From the NCBI GenBank assembly GCA_021775995.1, contig JAJFGS010000013.1:1-64000 (forward strand): a DNA stretch of 64,000 nucleotides, in the 5' to 3' direction. The notes under the pieces are model-generated. The model saw only the letters and a program-made list of their open reading frames with translations, made no database searches and was not told the DNA's origin. Shown piece after piece: positions 44,761-53,339 of the stretch. A program made the translations under genes and the position numbers. How positions within the stretch are numbered: the stretch's first letter is position 1; the number at the start of each line of letters is the position of its first letter. Origin of the DNA: Alphaproteobacteria bacterium (GTDB lineage: Bacteria > Pseudomonadota > Alphaproteobacteria > Micavibrionales > Micavibrionaceae).

Positions 44761-47340
44761 TTATTTCTTCTTCGCAGTTTTTTTGGAGGCCGCTTTTTTT
44801 GCGGCTGCCTTCTTTTTAGCAGGTTTTTTCTTTGTGGGTTTCTTTTTAGCGGTGGTTTTTTTAGAGGTACCTTTAGCAGTCGCTTTTGCTTCCTTGGCGG
44901 CATCTTTTGCGGCGTCACGTTCTTTTTTCTTGGCAATGAGATCAACGGCGCGGTTCATACCGATGGTCATGACGTCTTCGTCTTTAGGTATGGAGGCAAA
45001 TTTACCATCATGCATAACAAACGGACCAAAGCGACCAATACCTGCTTTCATCATTTTTCCGCTTTCCGGATGTTCACCAATATCACGAGGTAGAGCAAGA
45101 AGACCTAACGCCATTTTCAATGTCACATCATCAATTGCCGTTCCTGCAGGTAAGCCTTGGCGTTTTGGTTTTTTAACAGGACGTTTTGGAATTTTTTTCT
45201 CAGGAATATCCTTCTTTTTTTCTTTCGCTTTTTCGACACGCTTGGCATAGCGGGTTTCATAGGCTTCAACCTTTTCGTCATAAGCGGATTTTTCTTCTGC
45301 GGTCTCAGGTGGGGCATCAATTTGCACATAAGGGCCGTAAGGGCCACGGCGTAATGAGACTTGTCTTCCGTTATCAGGATCAACGCCGAGCTCTTTCGGC
45401 TCATTAGCCAACTCTGCGCCTTCGCCGTCTGCGCCAGATAGAAGTGGGCGTGTGAATTTACATTCTGGGTAATCAGAGCAACCAATAAAGGCGCCGAACT
45501 TTCCAAGCTTTAAGGATAGCTCACCTTTTTTACAGGCTGGACATTCACGGCGTGGGCTACCATCGTTGCGCTCAGGGAAGAAATGGATTCCAAGTTCTTC
45601 ATTGAGGTAATCAATGACTTCAGTAATGGTCAGCGGTTTTGCGTCTTCAATATTTTTGGAAAAATCAATCCAGAATTGACGCAAAGCTTCTTTCCATGGC
45701 GTGTGACCTGCAGCAATAGCATCGAGTTCTTCTTCCAAGTTTGCCGTGAAATCATAATCCATATATTTAGCAAAGAATTTCTTTAAAAATGCGGTGACGA
45801 GGCGACCACGATCTTCAGGAACAAAACGTTTCCGATCCATGATGACGTAGTTACGGTCACGTAAGACTTGTAAAACGGAGGCGTAAGTTGACGGGCGGCC
45901 AATACCAAGCTCTTCCATGATTTTAACGAGTGAAGCCTCTGTATAGCGCGGCGGTGGTTGCGTGAAATGTTGGTTTTCACGCACTTCCATTAATTTTATT
46001 TTATCGCCTTCTGCCATAGGGGGAAGGATGCGGTTCTTATCATCCGTATTGTCTTCTTCTGCGTCCTCATCTTTTTCTTCAAGATATAAAGTAAGGAAAC
46101 CATCAAAACCAATAACGGAACCATTGGCGCGTAAAACAACATCGTCGGTGCCATCGGATATATCAACGGCGACTTGATCCATAATAGCATTTTCCATTTG
46201 CGATGCCATGGTACGTTTCCAGATCAAATCATAAAGACGCTTCGCATCATGATCCATGCTGATATTTTTAGGTAGCTTGCTTAAATCTGTTGGGCGGATG
46301 GCTTCATGCGCTTCTTGAGCATTTTTTGCTTTAGACTTATAAAGGCGTGGCGCATCTGGTAGGTATTTATCACCGTAATCTTTTTTGATAAGCGAGCGGG
46401 CTTGGTCAACAGCATCTTCAGAGAGCGTTGTGCCGTCTGTTCTCATATAAGTAATCAAACCAGCTTCATAAAGCATTTGTGCGCAACGCATCGTTTGTGC
46501 GGCAGACAGTCCAAGTTTACGAGAGCCTTCCATTTGCATGGAAGATGTAATGAATGGTGCATAAGGACTGCGCTTGGTTTGTTTCTTTTCAATCTTTTGA
46601 ATTTTTAAATCTTTAGATTTAATACGTGCGGCAGCTTTGTTGGAATCGCTTTCGCTGCCAATATCAAGTTTACCGAGTTTGTTGCCAGATAGCGTCGTTA
46701 GGCGTGCCGTAAAAGGGGCACCATCTTTGGAATGGAGTAAACTTTCGAGCGACCAATATTCTTGCGGATTAAAGGCTTCAATTTCGGCTTCACGTTCGCA
46801 AATAAGACGAAGAGCAACAGATTGCACACGACCTGCAGAACGAGAACCTGGAAGTTTGCGCCATAGAATAGGGGAGATATTAAAGCCAACAAGATAATCT
46901 AAGGCACGGCGTGCCATATAGGCATCGATTAAATCTTGGTCAAGTTTACGCGCATGGTCAAAGGCATCTTGCACGGCGGTTTTTGTAATCTCGTTAAACG
47001 CCACGCGGTGAATTTTTTTATCTTTTAAAAGTTTGGCCTCAGCTAGAATTTCGTTGATGTGCCAGCTAATGGCTTCTCCTTCACGGTCGGGGTCGGTGGC
47101 GAGCCAAACAGTGTCAGCGGCTTTGACGAGTTTTTTAATATCATTGACGTTTTTCTTAGCGCGGTCACCGAGTTGCCAGCTCATGGCAAAATCTTCATCA
47201 GGACGGACAGAGCCATCTTTATTGATTAAATCACGGACATGCCCATAGGATGCAATCACGACATAATCTTTACCGAGATACTTATTAATGGTCTTCGCCT
47301 TGGCAGGGGACTCAACTATAACGACGTTTTGTGCGCTCAT
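44761..47340 (-). CDS. topA: DNA topoisomerase I
   Basis: An 859-aa type IA topoisomerase that relaxes negative supercoils. The Toprim motifs are 'VESPAKAKTINKYLG' (~9-23) and 'WLATDPDREGEAI' (~113-125). The catalytic Tyr is in 'GLITYMRTDGTTLSED' (~297-312). One zinc ribbon is visible: CPAC...CSDYPEC at ~597-625. Further C-terminal repeats have lost Cys ('KELGVDPDNGRQVSLRRGPYGPYVQ'). A Lys/Ala-rich tail of about 60 residues ends the protein. It starts 3 bases after dprA. The operon runs pyrB-plsY-dprA-topA. Confidence 0.95.
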   Translation of the reverse strand: MSAQNVVIVESPAKAKTINKYLGKDYVVIASYGHVRDLINKDGSVRPDEDFAMSWQLGDRAKKNVNDIKKLVKAADTVWLATDPDREGEAISWHINEILAEAKLLKDKKIHRVAFNEITKTAVQDAFDHARKLDQDLIDAYMARRALDYLVGFNISPILWRKLPGSRSAGRVQSVALRLICEREAEIEAFNPQEYWSLESLLHSKDGAPFTARLTTLSGNKLGKLDIGSESDSNKAAARIKSKDLKIQKIEKKQTKRSPYAPFITSSMQMEGSRKLGLSAAQTMRCAQMLYEAGLITYMRTDGTTLSEDAVDQARSLIKKDYGDKYLPDAPRLYKSKAKNAQEAHEAIRPTDLSKLPKNISMDHDAKRLYDLIWKRTMASQMENAIMDQVAVDISDGTDDVVLRANGSVIGFDGFLTLYLEEKDEDAEEDNTDDKNRILPPMAEGDKIKLMEVRENQHFTQPPPRYTEASLVKIMEELGIGRPSTYASVLQVLRDRNYVIMDRKRFVPEDRGRLVTAFLKKFFAKYMDYDFTANLEEELDAIAAGHTPWKEALRQFWIDFSKNIEDAKPLTITEVIDYLNEELGIHFFPERNDGSPRRECPACKKGELSLKLGKFGAFIGCSDYPECKFTRPLLSGADGEGAELANEPKELGVDPDNGRQVSLRRGPYGPYVQIDAPPETAEEKSAYDEKVEAYETRYAKRVEKAKEKKKDIPEKKIPKRPVKKPKRQGLPAGTAIDDVTLKMALGLLALPRDIGEHPESGKMMKAGIGRFGPFVMHDGKFASIPKDEDVMTIGMNRAVDLIAKKKERDAAKDAAKEAKATAKGTSKKTTAKKKPTKKKPAKKKAAAKKAASKKTAKKK

Positions 47341-47343
47341 ATT

Positions 47344-48489
47344 TTATTCATCCAATAGGACAACACGGTTGCCGGGAAGGCGTTGTAATCGTCCTGCTAA
47401 TTCCATTTCTAACAATGCCATTTGCATTGAAGGTATCGACAAATGACAGGTTCGGGCGAGTTCGTCAACACCTACAGGCATTTGTGATAAATTTTGTAAA
47501 AGGATATCTTGTGCTTCTGCTGTGTCTTTTTCGTTGGCGCTGGTATCTACCAAACCTATTTCAGGAGTGGCTTGCAGGGCATTATCGAAGAGTGTGTTGT
47601 CATTGAAATTTTCCAGATTTTGTAAAATATCTTGCGCCTTGGTGATAAGTGTTGCCCCATCTTGTATGAGTTTATTAGGTCCTTGCGCTCTTGGGTCAGC
47701 TGGATAGCCTGGTATGGCATAGACATCACGCCCTTGTTCCCCTGCCATACGGGCGGTGATAAGGGAGCCTGATTTAAAGGCGGCCTCTACCACAATAACA
47801 CCTGTCGAAAGACCAGACACTATACGGTTTCGCTTTGGAAAGTGGCGAGCAATAGGTTCCATTCCCAATGGGCTTTCCGCAATAATGAGGCCACGTTGTT
47901 TGAGGTCATCATAAAGTTTTTGATTTTCAGATGGGTAAACGACATCAATTCCACCCGCAACAACAGCGATAGTTCCTGTGTCGAGCGCGCCTTCATGGGC
48001 AGCGGTATCTATACCGCGTGCAAGACCAGAAACAATGATTTGACCAGATTGGCCGAGTTCTTTGGAGAGCTTGGCTGCAAATTTTTTACCATTCAGTGAG
48101 GCATTGCGCGCACCAACCATCGCAAGGCAAGGCGCACGTGTAAGGTTCAAGTCGCCAATATAAGATAGAATAGGCGGTGCATCATCGATCGCCGCCAAGG
48201 AGATCGGGTAAGTATCTTCGCCAGCGCAAACCATTTCACCGCCGAGCTTTTGGAGGGTACTATATTCTTTTTCAACTTGTTTTAAGTCGGGGGCAATAAG
48301 TGGTTTTTTCCGTCCACCTTTTTTAGATAGCTCGGGTAGAGCATCTAAAGCATTTTTGGCAGTGCCATAAATATCAAGAAGTTTATAAAAAGTAATCGGA
48401 CCAATATTTTCAGTGCGAGATAAGCGAAGCCAATCAAATTTTTCATCTGCCGAAAAAATAATTTTATTTTTAGGGCTGGTCTGACTCAT
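47344..48489 (-). CDS. dprA: DNA processing protein DprA
   Basis: A 381-aa protein that loads RecA on incoming single-stranded DNA in natural transformation. It has an N-terminal SAM-like helical part (~15-70) and a Rossmann-like core with 'LAMVGARNASLNGKKFA', 'IIVSGLARGIDTAAHEGAL' and 'GGIDVVYPSENQKLY' (~130-205). 'FPKRNRIVSGLSTGVIVVEA' and 'GRDVYAIPG' follow. The C-terminal winged-helix DML1 domain (~325-378) is present. It overlaps plsY by 4 bases. Confidence 0.93.
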   Translation of the reverse strand: MSQTSPKNKIIFSADEKFDWLRLSRTENIGPITFYKLLDIYGTAKNALDALPELSKKGGRKKPLIAPDLKQVEKEYSTLQKLGGEMVCAGEDTYPISLAAIDDAPPILSYIGDLNLTRAPCLAMVGARNASLNGKKFAAKLSKELGQSGQIIVSGLARGIDTAAHEGALDTGTIAVVAGGIDVVYPSENQKLYDDLKQRGLIIAESPLGMEPIARHFPKRNRIVSGLSTGVIVVEAAFKSGSLITARMAGEQGRDVYAIPGYPADPRAQGPNKLIQDGATLITKAQDILQNLENFNDNTLFDNALQATPEIGLVDTSANEKDTAEAQDILLQNLSQMPVGVDELARTCHLSIPSMQMALLEMELAGRLQRLPGNRVVLLDE

Positions 48490-49073
48490 TTTTTCTTACC
48501 TATTTTAGGTTCTTCACCTTTGAACAGACGCTTAATGTTTTCACGATGTTTGATGTAAACCAGTGCGGCGATTAGTGCACAGATGCCAGATAGGTTAGGG
48601 TCATTATATATATAATGGGAAAGAAGGGGGGTTAGGCCAATCGCAACCAAGGCGGCGAGGGAGGAGATGCGAAAGATTAAAGCCATGCCGAGCCAAATAG
48701 CGCATGCTGATAATCCAACAGGCCAAGCGAGGGCAAGGAGTGTACCAAGTGTTGTAGCGACGCCTTTACCACCTTTAAATTTTAACCAGACGGGGAAGCA
48801 GTGGCCAATAAGTGCGAAGAAACCTGCAATGAGGGCGACATTATAATCCAAAAAATGAAGAGTTAGTAAAACAGCGATGGCTCCCTTACCGCTATCTAAT
48901 AAAAGAGTGGCGAGGGCTAATGGCTTATTGCCTGTCCTTAAAACATTGGTAGCACCTATGTTGCCAGATCCAATATCACGAATATCGCCAAGTCCAAAAA
49001 CTTTACAAAGAACAAGGCCAAACGGGATTGATCCGAGTAAATATCCAAAAAGACCAGCAATAAAATATACCAC
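48486..49073 (-). CDS. plsY: Glycerol-3-phosphate acyltransferase PlsY
   Basis: A 195-aa inner-membrane enzyme that moves an acyl group from acyl phosphate to glycerol-3-phosphate. About five hydrophobic helices are present. Family motifs are 'GSIPFGL', 'IGSGNIGATNVLRTGNK' (~35-51) and 'GHCFPVWLKFKGGKGVATTLGTLLA' (~90-114). Its start shares one base with the pyrB stop (TAATG-type) and its end overlaps dprA by 4 bases, so translation is coupled. Confidence 0.94.
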   Translation of the reverse strand: MVYFIAGLFGYLLGSIPFGLVLCKVFGLGDIRDIGSGNIGATNVLRTGNKPLALATLLLDSGKGAIAVLLTLHFLDYNVALIAGFFALIGHCFPVWLKFKGGKGVATTLGTLLALAWPVGLSACAIWLGMALIFRISSLAALVAIGLTPLLSHYIYNDPNLSGICALIAALVYIKHRENIKRLFKGEEPKIGKKK

Positions 49074-50032
49074 TATCCGCGTTCCTTCATCAGGATATCC
49101 ATGACCGCCATTCTTGTTGGTACGCCGTTGCGAACTTGTTCTAATATAAGGGAGCTGTTTTTATCGTCTGCGACATCATCGGAAAGCTGTACGCCGCGAA
49201 TAATAGGGCCAGGGGCAAGGATAATGACAGCATCATTGGCGTATGACAGTTTTTCTTTTGTTAGACCGTATTCTTCAAAGTAGGCGGCTTCGGACTTGAT
49301 GGGGGAGCCTTCCATACGTTCCAGATAAATTCTGTCAGAAATAATGATATCGACATTTTTTAACCCTTCTTCTAGAGAGAAGAACTTTTCTATCCCTTCA
49401 ACAGGAAATTTTTCAGGCATCAAAATTTCTGGGGCAACAACATGAATCTTTGCACCAAGTTTAGTGAATAGTTTCATGTTTGAATTTGCGACACGACTAT
49501 GTGCAATATCACCAATCATGGCAATTGTTTTGCCTTTTACGTCGCCAATTTTACGGCGAATTGTTAGGGCATCAAGAAGTGCCTGCGTTGGATGTTCTCG
49601 CCAGCTGTCGCCTGCATTTATAACGGGGCAATCAACCATTTTTGAAACAACGACAGGGGCACCATGTTCGTGATGGCGAATAATAATTCCATCGGGGTGC
49701 ATGGCGTTTATGGTCTTTATTGTGTCTTCAAACGTTTCGCCTTTATTAAGCGAGCTGGTTTTCAGATCTAGATTTACAACTTCAGCACCAAGGCGCTTTG
49801 CTGCAATTTCAAACGAAGTTTGGGTGCGGGTTGAATCTTCAAAAAATAAAGTCAGGATGATTTTGCCTTTTAAGGCATCGGACTGAAAATCGCCTTTATC
49901 CAATTCATCGGCGTAGTGATTTGCGAGGTCGAGGATAAGGTTTATCTCGTCGACACTGAGGTCTTCTATACCAATCAAATGCTTGTTTTGGAATTTGGTC
50001 TTACCAATTTTTTGAATGTTCTGTGTCATCAA
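49073..50032 (-). CDS. pyrB: Aspartate carbamoyltransferase catalytic subunit
   Basis: A 319-aa enzyme forming carbamoyl aspartate in pyrimidine synthesis. The carbamoyl-phosphate loop is 'FFEDSTRTQTSFE' (~63-75; STRTQ is usual in alphaproteobacteria), followed by 'IIIRHHEHGAP', 'GDSWREHPTQALLDALTIRRKIG' and 'GPIIRGVQLSDDV'. Length is normal for the catalytic chain; no regulatory subunit gene is near. In related genomes pyrC lies between pyrB and plsY. Here the two touch and pyrC is missing from the window. Confidence 0.95.
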   Translation of the reverse strand: MMTQNIQKIGKTKFQNKHLIGIEDLSVDEINLILDLANHYADELDKGDFQSDALKGKIILTLFFEDSTRTQTSFEIAAKRLGAEVVNLDLKTSSLNKGETFEDTIKTINAMHPDGIIIRHHEHGAPVVVSKMVDCPVINAGDSWREHPTQALLDALTIRRKIGDVKGKTIAMIGDIAHSRVANSNMKLFTKLGAKIHVVAPEILMPEKFPVEGIEKFFSLEEGLKNVDIIISDRIYLERMEGSPIKSEAAYFEEYGLTKEKLSYANDAVIILAPGPIIRGVQLSDDVADDKNSSLILEQVRNGVPTRMAVMDILMKERG

Positions 50033-50074
50033 AAAATGACTATAAGCGCGGTTACATTATATAAGCAAGAATTT

Positions 50075-50599
50075 TTACGGTAATAGGTCATAAAGAGCTG
50101 TTATGACGTGTCCTTTAAACATCCAACCACCGACCAAAATAATACCTAAAGCAAAGCCAGGACCAGCTGGGATAACAAGGCGGCGGATATTATACGGCTT
50201 ACCTGTTTTTAGTTTGATAACAAGGGCATAAACAATACCATGAATGAGACCAGCGAAGGCGCCGACGGTCATGGCGATTAAAACCCCTTCATAGCCAAGC
50301 CATAATCCACCTGCGCCGAGTAGTTTTACATCACCTAAACCAAGTGAATCTTGCCCATAATATTTATTTCCTGCAGCGCGAATGAGGTAAAGGATTAGAA
50401 AGCCGGTTGCTCCCCCAAGAAGTATCCCGTGTAAATCCAGATAATAAAAATCGGTGGTTAAATGAAAAATTGGGGCCAATAAAGCAAAAGGGGCGACATA
50501 TATATTGGGAAGTAGAAAAGTTTTTAAATCTATTATGGATAACAGAAGAAGTAATAGAACGCTTCCTAATAAACATAATAAAGAAATAATTTCTAACAT
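50075..50599 (-). CDS. Prepilin peptidase, short form (A24 family)
   Basis: A 174-aa membrane protease with about five hydrophobic helices. The two catalytic Asp are in 'IIDLKTFLLPN' (~22-32) and 'GLGDVKLLGAGG' (~87-98). It has no N-terminal methyltransferase region or Cys tetrad, unlike PilD (about 280 aa), so it resembles the TadV/CpaA or FlaK-type short enzymes. It is encoded divergently from the pilus-like locus that starts at 50722, which is its probable substrate source. Cutting of the prepilin-like proteins at 59635 and 60409 is inferred. Confidence 0.85.
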   Translation of the reverse strand: MLEIISLLCLLGSVLLLLLLSIIDLKTFLLPNIYVAPFALLAPIFHLTTDFYYLDLHGILLGGATGFLILYLIRAAGNKYYGQDSLGLGDVKLLGAGGLWLGYEGVLIAMTVGAFAGLIHGIVYALVIKLKTGKPYNIRRLVIPAGPGFALGIILVGGWMFKGHVITALYDLLP

Positions 50600-50721
50600 G
50601 TAAAATCTTTTGTTTTAATAACGGTGGAGACAAGACCAACACATCATTGCACGTAATTATATTGTACTCTAGTGTTTTACTGATTGATTCTTAAAAAACA
50701 AACTTTTAGCAGACTGTAATT

Positions 50722-51111
50722 ATGTCAGATAAATCTATAATCCTTGTTGTTGAAGATAACGATTTTGTAAGAATGCAAATTGTTCGCTATTTGGTTGATG
50801 CTGAATACGATGTGCATGAAGCAACGGACGGTGCGGAAGCACTTAACGTTGTTAAAGCAGAAAAAATTGATCTTGCCGTCGTTGATGTAAGAATGGAGCC
50901 TGTGGATGGTTTCGATTTTATTCGTGCTTTGCGTGGCATGGATATTCAAATTCCAGTTATTCTTGTGACGGGAGATCATTCTCCAGATGTTCTTGAGAAA
51001 TGCGCTGAATGGGGTGTGGGGGCTGTTATGATAAAACCAGTACAAAAAGAGCGTTTGCTAACGGCTGTTGATCGATCTTTGGAGATGGTAAAAAGAAAGT
51101 CGCGTTTGTGA
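50722..51111 (+). CDS. Single-domain response regulator
   Basis: A 129-aa receiver only. 'ILVVEDNDFVRMQIVRYL' opens it. The Asp is in 'IDLAVVDVRMEPVDGFDF' (~53), Thr in 'VILVTGDHS', and Lys in 'VMIKPVQ'. No output domain is present; partner proteins would read its state. Its last four bases overlap the start of the secretin gene, so it is translated together with the pilus-like machinery and likely controls it. The hybrid kinase at 61159 (HPt-bearing) is a candidate donor of phosphate. Confidence 0.9.
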   Translation: MSDKSIILVVEDNDFVRMQIVRYLVDAEYDVHEATDGAEALNVVKAEKIDLAVVDVRMEPVDGFDFIRALRGMDIQIPVILVTGDHSPDVLEKCAEWGVGAVMIKPVQKERLLTAVDRSLEMVKRKSRL

Positions 51112-53228
51112 AGTTTAAGCTTTTTATATTTATGTTTTCGTTAGGCATGTTGAGCAGCATGTTGGTTGGGTGCGCAGAAGTTAGCGTACCAGACGCCAGA
51201 AACGTCAATATTCCAAATCCTTCTGCTGCAGAAAAGAGGAAAGAAGCTGTTAATGAGCGTCCTGATAGTGTGATGTATCTTCCGTTAGGGGAGGATGTTC
51301 TTCTTCCAGAGCGCATGGTTGGGCAAGATCTTCCAAAAGAAATAGTGGGACCTTTTGAGTTACGTTCAGAAACATTGGCGGGTACACTTCAACTTATATT
51401 GGCGGATTACGATATTGCAATCGCATTTGAAACGGATGCGGGGCTTACAAATCAAGTGACGGTAGCCAATCTTAAGGGTCCGTTGAATAAAGTTGTTGAG
51501 CGTGTTTGTTCATTAGCGGATTTATATTGTTCCTATGAAGATGGCACGCTTGTTGTTAAAGACACTCAAACTTTTACTGTGTCCTTGCCACCTTTAGGTG
51601 ATGCAGAGGGGGGGCAAGAATTTATTACTGATATTATCGCTGGTTTATCAGCGGTAATTGGGTCAAATGGAAGTGCGCCAGTTTCTGATCCCACGACGCG
51701 TACTATTATTTATTCTGCTTCTCAAAGAACATCTAAGTTGGCAGAAAATTATTTTCAGCGGTTACGTGCGAATACAGCGATGATTGTTTTTGAAACCTAT
51801 ATTTGGGAAGTCTCTCTAGACGCGGGTAACTCAATGGGTGTTGATTGGGATGCTGTTGCGCAGTTAGGCAAGTTCTCAACAGATATCGCGTTTAATGGTT
51901 CGATTGCTGCAGATTTTACAAATCCTGTGAGTATAGGATTACCACAAACAACGGGTGCAACAACAACGGAGCTGATAGAGTTTCTATCCCAGTTTGGGGC
52001 GGTGAAAACAATATCACAACCTCAAATCACCGTTTTATCAGGCGCTTCAGCAGCACTTCGCGTAGCGGATACCCAAAATTATGTATCTGAAGTAACGTCG
52101 ACAAGTAATGCCAATAATACCTCTACTTCGGTAAGTACAGATTCTGTTGATAGTGGTTTTACTCTCACGATTGGTAGTTCTTGGGATAATTCGACGGTGT
52201 ATGCAAATGTGAATGTAAATCTAACAAATGTTGATCAGATCGAAGATTTTACATTCTCTGATAGTGGGGTTGGTGGCACAGATACAATTATTCAATTGCC
52301 ACAAACGTCGGAGCGGGAATTGACGACTCAAATTCGGGTGCGCCCAGGCGATTCTGTTTTGATTGCTGGCTTGGTAAGAGAGAGCGATAATTTTAATTCT
52401 CGTGGACCAGGTTTTATGGAGCCGATTTTACCTGATAGTCGAACAGCACAAACTACGAATCTTGAGCTTGTTATTCTTTTGCGCCCACGTGTGATTGTCT
52501 ATACGGCTTCAGAGGATCCAAATTATACAAGATATTTAAATAACAAGGCAGAAAATTTGTTGAAATCAACAATGGGTCGGAGAAGCCAAATGGAACCGCC
52601 TGCTTATGTTGCGCCAGTGATACCGCAAGAATTGCCGCCTCAACCTCAACAAGTTGAAGCTGTAAGGTTGCCAGAGCCTGTTGCCGCAAGTGAGGTTCCG
52701 AAAGCGTTACCTCGGTCGTCTTTACCGATTGCTGAGCCAGAAGTTTTAGCACCTGCGCCAGTTGCAAAAGCACCTCCCGTCTATGAAAACTCTGTTTCTG
52801 TGGTGCCAGAGACTCAAGTGGTGCCAGAGACTCAAGTGGTGCCAGAGACTCAAGTGGTGCCAGAGACTCAAGTGGTGCCAGAGGTTTATGCGGTTCCAGC
52901 TCAACCTGATATTGCATCACAATATCAGCCCATGAGGGCTTATGAGCCTGTAAATAATTATGAAAACAAAGATTCGGGTTACGTGCCTAGTTATGCTTCA
53001 GGCCGAGTTTCACAAGATTACCCAAATTCTGTATCTGTTCCGGTGTCAGAGCCCGTGCTAGAACAGCCTTATGATGCCCCATCCTCCATTTACCCCCAAC
53101 AAAATACTGTTAATTCTGTGGATCAGCCTTATTCAGTCAGTAGCTCACCATTGTCTGCAGATGTTTACAATGGAGCTCAATCTTTAAATGTTTATGAAAT
53201 ATACGAACAAAACCGAAAAAACCAATAA
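51108..53228 (+). CDS. Secretin lipoprotein of type IVb-pilus / type II-like system
   Basis: A 706-aa outer-membrane channel protein. The GTG start at 51108 overlaps the regulator gene. The signal peptide ends in a lipobox (LSSMLVGCAE, Cys ~22). An STN/N0-like domain (~85-150, 'LAGTLQLILADYDIAIAFETD') and an N1-like part follow. The secretin core is at ~285-465 ('VKTISQPQITVLSGASAALRV' and 'VRPGDSVLIAGLVRESDN'). After ~490 a Pro/Val/Gln-rich extension of more than 200 residues holds an 18-base tandem repeat (VPETQV x4). Single-operon context is like R64 PilN or MshL. The tail has no known homologue that I can recall. Confidence 0.87.
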   Translation: MKFKLFIFMFSLGMLSSMLVGCAEVSVPDARNVNIPNPSAAEKRKEAVNERPDSVMYLPLGEDVLLPERMVGQDLPKEIVGPFELRSETLAGTLQLILADYDIAIAFETDAGLTNQVTVANLKGPLNKVVERVCSLADLYCSYEDGTLVVKDTQTFTVSLPPLGDAEGGQEFITDIIAGLSAVIGSNGSAPVSDPTTRTIIYSASQRTSKLAENYFQRLRANTAMIVFETYIWEVSLDAGNSMGVDWDAVAQLGKFSTDIAFNGSIAADFTNPVSIGLPQTTGATTTELIEFLSQFGAVKTISQPQITVLSGASAALRVADTQNYVSEVTSTSNANNTSTSVSTDSVDSGFTLTIGSSWDNSTVYANVNVNLTNVDQIEDFTFSDSGVGGTDTIIQLPQTSERELTTQIRVRPGDSVLIAGLVRESDNFNSRGPGFMEPILPDSRTAQTTNLELVILLRPRVIVYTASEDPNYTRYLNNKAENLLKSTMGRRSQMEPPAYVAPVIPQELPPQPQQVEAVRLPEPVAASEVPKALPRSSLPIAEPEVLAPAPVAKAPPVYENSVSVVPETQVVPETQVVPETQVVPETQVVPEVYAVPAQPDIASQYQPMRAYEPVNNYENKDSGYVPSYASGRVSQDYPNSVSVPVSEPVLEQPYDAPSSIYPQQNTVNSVDQPYSVSSSPLSADVYNGAQSLNVYEIYEQNRKNQ
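52800..52883 (+). repeat. 18-base tandem repeat inside the secretin gene
   Basis: Four perfect copies of GTGGTGCCAGAGACTCAA plus a partial fifth (GTGGTGCCAGAG) encode VVPETQ. Length is a multiple of three, so copy changes keep the frame. Confidence 0.95.
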
Positions 53229-53288
53229 TCTACCGTAAGTTAGTAATTCCTTGATATTATTTCTCAATATCGAAAAACATCCTTTTTG

Positions 53289-53297
53289 TGTTATACT
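53289..53297 (+). promoter_or_regulatory. Candidate extended -10 element
   Basis: TGTTATACT, a TG-n-TATACT extended -10, lies 43 bases ahead of the TTG at 53340. No clear -35 is seen. It could give a second transcript for the ASH-domain protein and downstream genes. Confidence 0.35.
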
Positions 53298-53339
53298 AAA
53301 GTGTAAAAGTTGTAATTATGTCAGAAAGATACCGCTACT

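Noticed and set aside
44783-45250. 155-codon plus ORF opposite the topA tail
   Set aside because: Phe/Ala-rich shadow of the Lys/Ala-rich TopA C-terminus.
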